Assembly: GCA_022984795.1 (NCBI GenBank)
Contig: JALIHJ010000045.1
Coordinates: forward strand, 161,312 to 225,311
Source: Fabrea salina
Taxonomy: Eukaryota > Ciliophora > Heterotrichea > Heterotrichida > Fabreidae
Reading direction: 5' to 3'
DNA length: 64,000 nucleotides
Shown here: piece by piece, positions 18,204-29,400 of the stretch
How positions within the stretch are numbered: position 1 is the first letter of the stretch
How the letters are laid out: every line of letters begins with the position of its first letter
Notes under the pieces: generated by a model
What the model was told of the DNA's origin: nothing
The model's database searches: none
The model's input: only the letters and a program-made list of their open reading frames with translations
Translations under genes and position numbers: made by a program

Positions 18204-20642
18204 TTAGAAAATACTAATTATTGAGTGGGTGACCGGGTCGAAACTAGTAGTTCCTTGTTGGTCTTGGAAGTAGATCTTCCCAGAGTAAAGCAAAGGGTCC
18301 GAGGGTTCTGCAGTCAAGTTGGTGTAAACTTCTTCCCAGTTACCTCTTTGCTCCTTGACTCTGTAAGACTTGCTTTCTCCCAAAACGTAGATGTACTCAG
18401 TGTCTCTGCACAGAAGCTTCTTTCCAGGGAGCACTAATTCTTGTTCAAAGCTGTTGTGCTTAGTGTTGTACTGGTACAGATTGTTGGCTGAGCTACTAGT
18501 GAGTAGTAAGTTGCCTTTGAAAGAAACCCACTTGGGGTCTGGGAGTTCTTCTGGGAGTTTGCAAAGGGTCTTCCACTGCTTGGTTTTTAACTCGTAGCCG
18601 TAAAGCGACAGTGAGTCACTGGCTAAGCAGTAAACCACTCCTTGGTTATAAAAGGCTTTAGTAAGCTTAGCAGGAAGGGTTACTGATTCTTCTAGGTACA
18701 GAGTGTGAGGGTCAAGTAGAACTGCCTGGTCTGAACCTAAGACAAACAAGTTCCTGTTCGGAAGAGTGCAGTGGTGCAGATAGTTACCCATTCTGGACTG
18801 GATGAGCTCAGGAACAATTCTTACTGAATCGGTTTTAGTTTCCAGGTCAAGGGTTTTGAGTCTGTTTCCGTAAAGCTTAAAGTGGTACCTAGAGCTGTAA
18901 GTAGGCAGCTGGAACTCTTCTTTCTCCAGAATGAACTTACTGCTTTCGTTAGTATGAAACAGTTTGCCCAGAATCACCATTCCGTCGCTTTCGTACCTTC
19001 TGATTGAATTTGCTAAGTCTTTCTGGTTCCAGTGGAGCAAACACTCTGCTAGAGAAGTTGATTCTTCCAGGTTCTTTTCTATTTCGTAAATTTGAGTTTC
19101 AAATGAGTTCAGCTTAGCTACTTCTTCACTGCATATTTGGTCAAGGACAAGCTTCATTTGGTTTGTGAAGTCGTAAGCTCTTTGCTTGAGTAAGTTTATG
19201 GAGCCTTTGACTGCAGTCAAGGAGTCGTGCATCTTGGACTCTTTTCTGGACTTGTCAGGAATGATTGACTCCATAACATGGTATTTAGATCCATAGTCTT
19301 CGTAGTGGGATGGAATATGCTTAAAGCACAAGTAAGAAGAATTGCATCTGCATAAGAAGTTAGGGTCAGTACCACAGTACTCGCACTTGTTGGTAGGTGA
19401 GTCGGAAGTGATGGCCTTGGAAAACTCTGGCAAAGGAATTGAAAATGCTTGAGTGTGATCTTTCATGAACTTTTCTTGTTGTTGTTTCTTTTGGTGGAGT
19501 TCGTTGACTTTATCTGAGAGTTTTCTGAGTCTTGAATCGTTGTCCCAAAAGTTTTGGAACACGTCTTTGGTTTGCAAGTGGTCATTGAAGAGTTTGGTGA
19601 TTTCGTTTCTAAGGTTCAAAGTAGTTGCAGCTCTGCTTTCACAGAAACTGCAGTCAGAATTAGAGCACTTTATGCAGGAACTGTGACCGCAAGGGTGTTT
19701 GAAGGCGCAAGAACTACAACCTTGATGTCCGCATGGAAACTTTTCTGTGCAGTCACTGCAGAGTATGTGATTGCATGCACTTTTCTTTTGATAGTTTTCA
19801 AAGCATTGTCCGCACACCTCATGACTACAACTAAGAGTAACTTTGCAGCTTAGACATGACTTATGACCACATTTCAAGTATACCATGCATTCTTTGCATA
19901 CTTTGTGACCGCAATTTGAGAGTAAGCAGCAGTTAGAACATGCCTCATGACCACAGTCTAAAGTCTCCACATATTCACTATAAACCTTATGACCGCATTT
20001 GAGCTCAACTTTGCAAAAAGGACAAACTCCATCATCCCAGTATTGTAATTCAGGACTTATTGAATTGCAATCATAGCAAATCAGGTGTTCACAAGCAAAA
20101 TAGTAGGCACTGGAGCATTTTGGACAAGTTGTATGGCCGCATCTTGTGCTCGAATCTTCTAATTCACATTCCCAGCAAATCTTATGCCCACATTTCAAAG
20201 TTTTAGAATTTCCTGAACAGTGAGTGCAGACTATGTGCCCACAAGCTAAACTTATGGAGCACTGCGAGCAAGCTTTATAGCATTGAGTACAAATTTTATG
20301 TCCACACAGCAATGCCTCAGCATTAGTTTCGCATTTCCGACAAACTATATGACCACATTGCATTGCTTTGATTCTCTGTGGGCATATGAAACATTCTGTA
20401 TGTCCGCATTGTAAGCTACATTTTGGGACACAAATTTCGCAAATTTCATGTCCACACTTTTGTTTTTGAGTTTGACAGGCATTACAAACTTGGTGCCCGC
20501 AATGTATTCTCTTAGATTGTGAGTAACATTTTTTGCAAAATTTATGCCCACATTGTGACATTATTGAACATCTTGCACAGATATTTCTTCCGCATAAGCA
20601 TTGATCATGAGCTGAGTTGCCACAATAATTGCAATGCACCAT
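18204..20642 (-). CDS. Multi-zinc CGH-repeat protein with B-box-like module and kelch-like C-terminus
   Basis: 812 aa. Residues ~1-335 are about 20 tandem short units of the form CGHxxCxxC......, alternating Cys and His every 4-12 residues, so a string of small zinc-binding knuckles. A helical linker follows, then a second Cys/His module (C.YCG....FLCRC....LC..H..SH, ~420-470) like that of the TPR and LRR proteins here, and a coiled coil (~480-560). The C-terminal ~240 residues are beta-rich repeats (GN.L......LY.YN) resembling kelch or galactose-oxidase-like blades. No catalytic residues are visible. CGH-type arrays occur in NF-X1-like and ZNFX1-like proteins, but I cannot assign this to either. 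A relic of the same array lies upstream at 21.2 kb. Confidence 0.75.
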   Translation of the reverse strand: MVHCNYCGNSAHDQCLCGRNICARCSIMSQCGHKFCKKCYSQSKRIHCGHQVCNACQTQKQKCGHEICEICVPKCSLQCGHTECFICPQRIKAMQCGHIVCRKCETNAEALLCGHKICTQCYKACSQCSISLACGHIVCTHCSGNSKTLKCGHKICWECELEDSSTRCGHTTCPKCSSAYYFACEHLICYDCNSISPELQYWDDGVCPFCKVELKCGHKVYSEYVETLDCGHEACSNCCLLSNCGHKVCKECMVYLKCGHKSCLSCKVTLSCSHEVCGQCFENYQKKSACNHILCSDCTEKFPCGHQGCSSCAFKHPCGHSSCIKCSNSDCSFCESRAATTLNLRNEITKLFNDHLQTKDVFQNFWDNDSRLRKLSDKVNELHQKKQQQEKFMKDHTQAFSIPLPEFSKAITSDSPTNKCEYCGTDPNFLCRCNSSYLCFKHIPSHYEDYGSKYHVMESIIPDKSRKESKMHDSLTAVKGSINLLKQRAYDFTNQMKLVLDQICSEEVAKLNSFETQIYEIEKNLEESTSLAECLLHWNQKDLANSIRRYESDGMVILGKLFHTNESSKFILEKEEFQLPTYSSRYHFKLYGNRLKTLDLETKTDSVRIVPELIQSRMGNYLHHCTLPNRNLFVLGSDQAVLLDPHTLYLEESVTLPAKLTKAFYNQGVVYCLASDSLSLYGYELKTKQWKTLCKLPEELPDPKWVSFKGNLLLTSSSANNLYQYNTKHNSFEQELVLPGKKLLCRDTEYIYVLGESKSYRVKEQRGNWEEVYTNLTAEPSDPLLYSGKIYFQDQQGTTSFDPVTHSIISIF

Positions 20643-21150
20643 TTTAGATTGTAGTCTGAATCAAATACTTAAATGTCCTTAAAGACCTATTCTAACTAAC
20701 TGGAATATAAATTCTTGAAAAACCCACACATGCACAGAATGCGAAACCGAAGATAGATGCTAATAGGACAGCTTTTTGCACAAAAGACAATACCTATTAC
20801 TAAGATATAGTGCTACGAAGGAAAAACTCGGCATTAAGCAGATGGAAAAAGCCACAAAGAACTTTATAAACTGGATTCACAACAAGGAATTCCAAGCTCA
20901 ACAAAAGACTTGTGAAGCAAATTCCTTTTGATGTACCTCTTAAAAGCCCCAGAAATTGACACAGAACACTTACCTCAAACGCTATCACAACCTGTAAAAG
21001 CACCAAGCAACCCATTAACCCATTTAAAGCAACTTTAAATATAATTTGAAAATGAAAAGCGTACTGTTCTGCAATCCAAAGTAACTTCCAGAAGCGCAAT
21101 GAACCCAGGCAGCATAAACATCCCAGTTGACCCCGAAAAGCCTAAGACCT
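20643..21150. other. Intergenic, possible weak hydrophobic frame
   Basis: A minus-strand frame from 21099 to 20800 is open for 99 codons and hydrophobic (LLQVVIAFEVSVLCQFLGLL) but begins with a non-ATG codon and resembles nothing I know. It may be a fragment of a membrane gene or chance. Nothing else is visible. Confidence 0.3.
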
Positions 21151-21400
21151 CAGAAGTCGACTTGTAAACAGAGGTCTATCGCCCAACCCCTTCCTAAGCA
21201 ATTTGAGCATAGTGCATGGTTGCATCTTTGTGCTCGAACTTGGCAGCCTTTGCAAACTTCATGTCCACAATCTGTTTTAATGCCTATGTCCGCATCCCAA
21301 AGTGACTGAACACTCTTGACAGCACGCGTGTCCACAAGAAGTATTGTAAAGAAACTTGCTTTGAAAACATTTGTTGCATTGTCTCGTTGCTTCCTGCATG
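21151..21400 (-). pseudogene. Decayed fragment of the CGH zinc-repeat gene
   Basis: On the minus strand the stretch reads QCNKCF...CGHACCQECSVTLGCGH in one frame, then after a frame change DCGHEVCKGCQ.....CNHALCSNC. This is the same Cys/His grammar as the protein encoded at 18204-20642. Only about four units remain, with a stop and a frame change, so it is a broken duplicate lying just upstream of the intact gene. Confidence 0.75.
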
Positions 21401-21904
21401 TATTAATTAGGGTGTAGTTGGGGGCTCAAATTATTTAAAATGTTCTAAACTAAATTCATACTCTCCAGATTATTCTTGGAATTGACTCTGAGGTGTTAGG
21501 CAAGGTTCAATAACTAACCATAATTCAGTTAGAAGACTCTGACTTTGTACCTACTTTTAGATTCACTGGTATTGGTACTTCTTCGTCAAGTGGAACTAGT
21601 TCTAAAGTTGTATTTCTGCTCTTGAACTTGGTAGTTTTCTCTGAAAACTCAAAGCTTCAAGTCTTCACCTCGACTCTTATAGTAGGTTTAGTGATCTTTT
21701 CTTTGACCTGTTTCAGTGACTATTGCAGTTGAGTGGTTTGAAATTAACTACATTTATACTTTGTTGCAAAACTGGGTACTCTGAATTCATTACTTAGTCA
21801 GAAGCATAAGCTAGAGATCACAGTGATTCACAAGTAGAGAAATAACGATAGAAACCAAAAACATACGCTTTGTCACACACCTAAAATTGCGAATTATTCT
21901 GATT
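21400..21904. other. Gene-free flank of the retroelement, possible relic
   Basis: No intact gene. On the minus strand near 21535-21650 a piece reads as plausible protein (TTLELVPLDEEVPIPVNLKV), bounded by stops in a region otherwise full of them. I do not recognise it. This is the original upstream DNA of the gene at 22228, before element insertion. Confidence 0.3.
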
Positions 21905-21919
21905 AACTTAGTGAGTAAT
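21905..21919 (+). repeat. Target-site duplication, left copy
   Basis: AACTTAGTGAGTAAT, a perfect 15-bp match to 22212-22226. The two copies bracket exactly the 292-bp element, as expected from target-primed reverse transcription. Confidence 0.9.
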
Positions 21920-22211
21920 CTAGAGTCAGACAAACTAGAAGACGAAAGGAACCAGCTCACGACGAAACAAAAGCAAAACTAGACACAGAAATTAAGAACT
22001 ACGTAAACACAATCATTAAAACCAGAAAGACTCCACACGAAGAAACAAAGCAGGAAGACGGAACAACGACGCTCCCAAAACACGAAGAAACACGAACGGA
22101 ACTCAAGAGGAAAAGAACGGCAGAAGAAAATGACAACCCAACCAAAAAACTACCCAAGACACAAAGCAGAGGCCTAGACGGCTTACAACAATTCCAATAA
22201 ATAAATAAATA
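21920..22211 (+). mobile_element. 5'-truncated non-LTR-type retroelement with (TAAA)n tail (copy 2)
   Basis: A 292-bp insertion flanked by 15-bp direct repeats. The plus strand is open in one frame through most of its length and encodes a Lys-, Glu- and Thr-rich tail (TKKLPKTQSRGLDGLQQFQ) that stops with TAA at about 22192-22195. The stop is followed at once by tandem ATAA units up to the target duplication. 5' truncation, a short simple tail and a variable-length target duplication are the marks of LINE-type retrotransposition. The 3' ~45 bp are shared with copy 1. No reverse transcriptase is in this fragment, so the family cannot be named. Confidence 0.8.
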
Positions 22212-22226
22212 AACTTAGTGAGTAAT
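22212..22226 (+). repeat. Target-site duplication, right copy
   Basis: Second copy of AACTTAGTGAGTAAT. It ends one base before the ATG at 22228, so the element replaced everything upstream of about position -16 of the surface gene. Confidence 0.9.
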
Positions 22227-22227
22227 T

Positions 22228-25200
22228 ATGTCGAAGTTGCTTTTAGTTCCAATGCTATTGCATATTGCTTGTTGTGCTTGTCCCGCCAACTGCGGAAGTT
22301 GTGGAACAGGGGTAGACAGTTGCACAGCTTGTTCAACAGGTTACCACCTAACTCAAGGGATGTGCATCAACTTCTGCCCAACCGGATTTACTCAGGAATC
22401 TGGAGTATGCAGCCCTTCCGACACTTTTGTGTTTCATCTAAGCTTAGAAAACGCGATTTTGGACATTGTGCAAGACCAAAGGAACTCCATCCCAGTGCTG
22501 ACGGGGAAAGACAACAGCTTCTACCCCAACTACGATTCAAGTGACCCTATTGCTGCAATTGGAAGAGGGTATTACTTCAACGGAGTTTCTAGCTACATGC
22601 AATTACCTCCTCACGCTTATGATGGAGGCAAGGAACTAACTCTGGCCCCTAAATTCACTATGGTGTTTTGGGTAAACCCTAAGCTTTTTGGGAAGGAATT
22701 GTTCGATAAGAAGGATGCCAGTAACATTGGGATTCAGCACCTGAGATTAGAAATACATTCAAACTATTTATATGTAGTGATGGAAAGCATAACCTATACT
22801 TTGCACACCACTACAAACTCGGGTGAATGGAGTTTTCTAGTGTTTAAGACCTACACAGAGTCTGGCAACTACAAAATCTCTTTCTCAGTCAATGGAAATA
22901 CTCCTGCGGTTGAAGACCTTGGGAATAACTTTTACCAAGATGCTACTACTGGATATGTTTCCAATATAGGAGCTTATTACCACGCTACAAATTCAATGTT
23001 GCTGTTTTTTTGGGGATTTTTGTGGGAGTTCAGGATCTACAACACTGACTATGACACTTCTAGTCTGTTACAGTCTTCTGGGTGTTTAGGAGGATGCATT
23101 TATTGCCCAAGCAACAACTTAGATCAATGCTTGTCTACTTGTGACATAAATGAATACTGGGATGACCCAAATAGCTCATGCAAGCAATGCCATCCTAACT
23201 GCCAGCAAACTGGATGCTTTAGATATGACTCCTCTTGCAATCTGTGTAGTGATCAACTATGCGAAACCTGTGATAGCTTTTCTACTTGCCAAACTTGTAT
23301 CCCCAATGCTTCTCCTTCTTCTGATTGCCAGTGTGATCCTGGGTATGCCTGGAACTCTGTAACAGAATCTTGTGATGAAAGTTCTGCCACTTGCACTTCC
23401 AACTGTAACTTTTGCACCACCTCAGCATTCAACCACTGCACTCAGTGCTCAACTAGCTACTACTTAGTCAACGAAGTATGTCACCCTTACTGTCCTTCTG
23501 GTTACTCCCTTAACTCTGGAGTCTGTGACTTGTTTGATGACTTTGTATTCCATTTTCAGCCTCACTCAATACAAGACGTGGTGACTGACTCCAAGTCTTC
23601 CATCCCTTTATCAACTGGTACAGACTCTTCCTTTTACCCTGACTCTACCCAAGGAGACCCTTACCCAACTCAAGGAAGAGGTTACTTTTTCAGCGGAACC
23701 TCCCACATGCAGTATGAGTGTCAAGCAGGCTGCAGTCCTACTCTTGTGATCTCGCCTAAGTTTACTTTGAGTATGTGGATCAAGTCAACATCGAGTTCTG
23801 GCACTCTGTTCTCCAAACAGAAGAATACTACTCCCTACACCAAGTCAGTTGCAGTAGAGCTTGACTCCAACAGCCCTAAAATCCATTTAAACGTTTCAGG
23901 GTATACATCTTACACAAATATCTGTGCCTTGAACCAAGACTGGAACTTCCTGGTAATCTCAACAAGCATTGACTCTACTCCACAGTTCAAACTCCAAGTT
24001 CAAGTAAACACTACTTGCACTGACTCAGTAAGTTTGGGAACTAACTGGTTAGAAGATTTTCAAGACAACTACTATTTAGTGATAGGTGCAGCTTTAGGTG
24101 GAACTGACACCTTCAGCAACTTCTTTTCTGGGTTCATTTGGGAAGCCAGACTTTACAATGCTCAAAAAGACCCCAGCACTCTGGTGCAGTCCTCAGATTG
24201 CAGAACCTGTGACCACTGCCCCATTGACAACTTCAACGAATGCTTATCAATCTGTCCAATAGAGCATTTTTGGAACGGGTACATCTGTGAAAACTGCAAC
24301 TCTGAAGAGGACAAAGGCTGTGTAGATCCAGACTTAACTTTCGAAGCTAGTCTCACAACTCAGGCAGACAACTCACTGCAACTCAGTTTCTCAGAGGACC
24401 TAAAATCATCCCTTAGAGAAGATGACTTTGAAGTGGTGCTGCAGAACGAGACTATTCAGTACAGTTACTTTCTAGAAGAACTTAGTCTCAGCAGCTACAG
24501 GATCAACCTAACCTTCAAGTCATTTGTCTTGGAGGGAGAAGTGGTTCAAATAAAGTTCACTTCCAGCATTCTAAGCAGCTTGAACCACACTTTAAGCAGC
24601 AGTAAAATTCAAGCTGAACTAAATGAGTTCCAGCCAGGCACCCACGAACCAGAAGAGCCCCAAAGCCTGGGAGAGCCCCAAATCCCAGAAGAACCAGTCA
24701 ATTTCTACGCCAACTTAACAACTGAAGACAACTCTTTAAACATCGAATTTTCAGAGGAACTAGAAATGCCCTTAAACAAAGACAAGCTTATAGTAGAACT
24801 TAAGAATAAGACTATTGACTACACCTACTCCTTAAAAGAACTCAGTCTCAACAGGTACAGAATAACTCTGAACTTCAAGTCATTTGTTTCAGAGGGAGAA
24901 GTAGTTAGGGTGGAATTCATCACACAACTCCTAAGTACTTCCAACCGCACTTTAGCTAACAACACTCTTGAAGCCAAGCTGCAGAAATATGACTTGGCTA
25001 AAGTCCAAACCAGGCAAGCTAGGGAGCAAGTGCAATCACTAATTGCAGGAACAGGAACTACCACAGCCTTTTTCAGTTTAGTCAGCCGAAAACCATCAAC
25101 TTTATGGACTTTAATGAACACTCTTGAGATACTGTCCTACATAGCCTTAAGTAGCAATCCCCTCACTCCAAGAATCAGAGGATTCTTTGAAGGAATAGAC

Positions 25201-26203
25201 TTGCTGGAGTCTTTCAGGGCCTACTTAGACTACGCCTTAAAAGCCCTTACAGGCAGTGACTCCAGAAGCTATTCTTCAAGGTTTTCCTCAAATCTTTTCA
25301 TGGTAACAGCTGCCACAAACTTAGCAGTATTGGTTGTGCTTTTAGTAGCATGGCCTTTTATTTGGATGGTATCGAAAACATTCACATCTGCTGAGGAAAT
25401 ACTCAAAGAACTGGCTGAAGGAGTACAAATACAATGTGTTTATTAGGTACTGGATCCAATGCTATTTAGACTTAGTAATAGCTTGCTTGATCCAGTTATC
25501 TGATTTTCCAGAGGTTGAAGCACTGGAAATAGCCAACTATTTATCAGCTGGGTTGGTACTTTGCTTTGTTGTAGCTACTCCTGTGTCTCTGTGGCTATTC
25601 AACAAAAAGAAAGCATATGAAATAGCCGAATCAGACGAAGATTCGCATTTCTATTCTACTTGGGGAGCTTTGTTTTACGAGTTCGACCGAGAAAACAAGC
25701 CAGCAGCTCCCTACACCTACTTTCTGTTTGTCTCAATCAGAATATTACTAGCAGGGAGCTTGGTACTTTTGGGTAGCTACCCTTTGGTTCAAGCTGGTAT
25801 TAACGCAGCAATCATGCTAAGCTATGCTTTATTTACCTGTGCAGTGAGGCCGAACCTTGAAAAAAGCAAGCAAATAGTGAATGGTCTCACCGAAACAATT
25901 GTGTTCTTAGTATTTTTGGCTGTAATGTACTTTCTGAACAGTGATTGGGAAGGCAGCTTCTACAAAGTTGAGAACCTCATAGTATGCTTGGTTTTAGGAG
26001 TAGTTTTATTTCAGGCTTCCACTGCTATTTTCAGTTTTGCGTACAGAGTTTACTCTTTCTTGAGAGAAAAGAATAGTACTAAAGTAGTCAACTTACAAGA
26101 AAATAGTTTAGTAAACAAAACTCAAGGGACAAACATCACTACACAAATAGGAAGTCCTGAGGTTGTGCGATATGACCCCCAAAATTTCTTCAGAAAAGAG
26201 TAA
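22228..26203 (+). CDS. Surface protein B: Cys-rich/LamG-like ectodomain on polytopic membrane module; one frame break
   Basis: From the signal peptide (MSKLLLVPMLLHIACCACP): furin-like Cys-rich repeats, a LamG/concanavalin-like domain (~80-280), more Cys-rich units, a second LamG-like domain (~440-650), two related ~110-aa stalk repeats (24.34-24.64 and 24.70-24.98 kb), then NPLTP-containing juxtamembrane sequence and about eight hydrophobic helices. The first frame ends at 25446 but drops out of homology after WMVSK. The next frame resumes with LKEYKYNVFIRYWIQCYLDL, matching the paralogue at 26405. The join needs one base skipped between ~25375 and 25415, and no 15/16-nt GT..AG intron fits there. 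Ligand unknown; cell-surface location inferred from signal peptide, Cys pattern and N-glycosylation sites. A retroelement is inserted directly upstream. Confidence 0.72.
24337..24990 (+). repeat. Two tandem stalk-domain repeats in surface protein B
   Basis: Two consecutive segments share the pattern LTT..NSL.I.FSE.L........V.L.N.TI.Y.Y.L.ELSL..YRI.L.FKSFV.EGEVV and are separated by a Pro/Glu linker. A single related copy occurs in surface protein C, so B has an internal duplication. Confidence 0.85.
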
Positions 26204-26404
26204 CAAATTTAACTTTAAAGATAAATCTCTATTCATACAGCTGTATTGATAGTTATGCATAGGAGCAAGCTGCATTCTGGAGTCAGTCAGTGCAAGTCCA
26301 GTCGAAAACTTAAGTTATTGGAACCTTAACTACTTCTCAAACCAAGAAATTGTTTCTTACTTCAAATTCTTTAACAATGCAACCTAAAACTGATCTCATA
26401 GTTA

Positions 26405-29400
26405 TTAGTTTATATCATTATTTGGCTTTCTTCTGAAGAATTCAGTTGGATCCCTTTGAGGCACTTCAGGGCTTTGTGTCTCGTCAGTGATATTTATTTG
26501 CCTAGGTTGAATCCTTTGAACAGTTGCTTTATTCCTAGCCCAAGAACGAATTCTCTGGACCAAACCAAAAATAGCCATGATGGTTTGGACTAAAATCACT
26601 AATGAAACTACCCAAGTGATTAGTTGTTCCAGGACTCCGAATGAATCTTCCCAGTCACTGTTTAAGAAGCAGATCACTACCAGGAAGATCAGGCACACTG
26701 CTCCTTCGCTGAAGATGGATATGACTTTCTGACTCTTCTCTAAGTAAGGGTTAACTATCATGATGAAAAGAGTGTGGGCTACTACTGCTGTAGCATTCAA
26801 CCCAGCTTGGAAGTAGGGGTAGTTTCCTAGAAGAGCCAAACTTACCGAAAGCACTAGTCTCATACAGAGAAATGCAAAGTAAGTATAGCAAGCTGGAAAG
26901 TTGTGCTCACGGTTGAACTCGTAGAAAAGAGTGCCCCAGGTTAGGTGGAATACCGACTCTTCACTTAAATTGGTTATTTCAGCCCTGTGCTTTCTGTTGA
27001 AGTAATATAAAGCTACAGGAGTGAGTAGCACTAAACAAGCCACCAAGCACCCTGAAAAATAGTTGATTATTTCTAGAGTACTAGCTTCTGGAAGTGCTAG
27101 TAACTGGATGAAACAGGCCATCGTTAAGTCCAAATAACACTGAATCCAGTAGCGTAGAAACAAGTTGTATTTGTACTCCTTTAGAAGTCCTTTGAGTTGT
27201 TGCTGAAGCTTTTCTGTTGGAAGCTTCGACAAAGCCCAGATAAAGGGCCATAATACCAGCAGCACTACTAGAATGAACAAGTTGGCAGCAGCAGTCACCA
27301 TAAACAAACTAGACGGGAACTTTGAAAGGTAGGCTTGAGAGTCATTTCCAGTAACTGCTTTTAGAGCGTAGTCTAAGTACACTCTAAATGACTCCAACAA
27401 GTTCATTCCTTCAAACAAGCCTCTGAGACCAGGAGTAAGGGGATTGGTGCTCAGAGTTATGTATGAAAGAATCTCTAGGGTGTTCATGAGCTTCCACAAA
27501 ACTGAAGGATTGGGGTTGAAGAAACTGAAAAGAGCTGTGGTAGCTCCTGCCCCTGCAGCTACTGTTTGTGCTTGTTCTTTGGCTTGCCGAGTCATTATTC
27601 CAACTGGGTCGTGTTCTTTAAGTGCTGTTTGGAGTTCTTGGGTCACTAAGAGGTAGTTGGACTCACTTGTGATGTTGGGAATCAGAGTCAGGGAAACTGC
27701 TTCGCCTTCTGCAACGTATGAGTCAAACTCCATAGTGAAGTCGTAAGTTCTAAGGTCAACCTCCTGAAGTTCATAAGTGTACTTAATGGTTTTATTCTGA
27801 ACAGAGAACTCAAAACTAGATGCTTCTAAGGAAGAGTTAAGAGTCTCTGTGAAGCTAAGAGTCAAGGTGTTGTCTTCGTTTGTGAGGTTGGCAGAGAAAG
27901 TACCTCTGTTGCAGAACCCGTACTCTTGAACATAGCCTTGGTTGCACTCACAGGTGCTTTCAGTCACCCAAGCATTTTCCACACAACTACTGCACCTTTC
28001 ATACTCACAGTCCACACACAAGTCATTGCCACACAAACTGCAGGTAGAGTTGTTCACACACCCAGAGTAACAGTTAGACCTGCACTGCTCACACTGATTT
28101 CCGTTCCAAAACTCATCTATGCTACACAAAGGTAAGCACTTGTTTGAGTTGTTAACTGGACAAAACTCACACTCGTTACAACTCTCTAGTAAGTCTCTTA
28201 AGTCCACTGCTGAGTTGTAAACCCGTATCTCCCAAATGAACCCCTCAAAAAAGTTGCCAAAGGTTTCTGAGTGTTTAGCTCCAATAGTGAACAAAAAGTT
28301 ACTTTCTGCGTCCACCAACCAGTAATCTCCCATGCCCTTTGACAGCACCCTAGTGTTGTTGTAGTAGGTTTCTAGTTTAAACTCAAACTGGTCAAAGAAA
28401 GTTTTTACACTCAGCAAGTTCCAGTAACTACTCAGTCTAGTTTGGGATTGAAAGGACTCATTAAGTTTTAAGTAAACCTGGAAGTCTAAAAGTCCAATCT
28501 CTAGGATGTTTGTGAGGTCATGTTGCTTTGAAAGCAAAACTCCCGATCCAAAGTTAGGCTTCACCCACATACTCACTGTAAACTCAGGAGCTAGTACTAG
28601 TAGGGGCTCTGAAACATCTTTGTAAGGAGGCAGTTGCATCACTGAAGTTCCTCTGAAGTAGTAACCCCTGTCTTTAGTAGGGTAAGGATCAGTTTCATGG
28701 AAGAAAGGGTAAAACTGATCGTTGACTCCTGTGAGCACTGGAATTGAGTTTCTGGAGTCTTTCAGTGAGTTCTGCATTGTTTTAAGTGTCAACTGGAACA
28801 CAAAGTCAGAGGTCTCTATAAAGGACCCAGTAGAAGAACAAGTGTAACCTGTAGGACACACAGAACTGCACACTCCTTGAACTAAGTACTTGCTTTGGGA
28901 CTCTATGCACTCAAAAGCCGAAGGAGAGTAACACTCTATGCAGCTTTCAGTGCACACCAAAGAAATATAGTAGTTAATGCCAGGGTCCAGTGGAACAGCA
29001 TAGTCTTTGCAAGTCATTTGGGGTTGGTAGTTTCCTTGGATGTAGGACTCTAACTGGCAACTTATCAAAGTGTCTGAGTTTGTGTGAACTGTGCACTCTG
29101 AAGTCCCTATTTTAATCTCGAACTCAGATGGGTCTCCAGGAAACTTCTCTCCGTTAATGGTTACTACACCTGAACTTTCAGAGAAGCTTTTAATGACTGG
29201 CTTGAAAGAGCAATCCCCTCTACACATGGTTAGTCTGTTGTCAATCCACACTCTGAGTTGGGGTTTAGTTTCGTAGGTCCTTAAAAAGTCAGAAGGGATC
29301 ACAAACCAGAACTGGGAGTCTGTAGAGGCTTCTCGTAAAGTTTCTCCATCTACTTCGGTGCCGTCGTTGAGTTTGAATTTTAAATCAGACGAACTGGGAT

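Noticed and set aside
25430-25446. Frameshifting at the TAG stop of surface gene B
   Set aside because: Homology to the paralogue (LKEYKYN) already lies in the second frame before this stop, so the step must be upstream.
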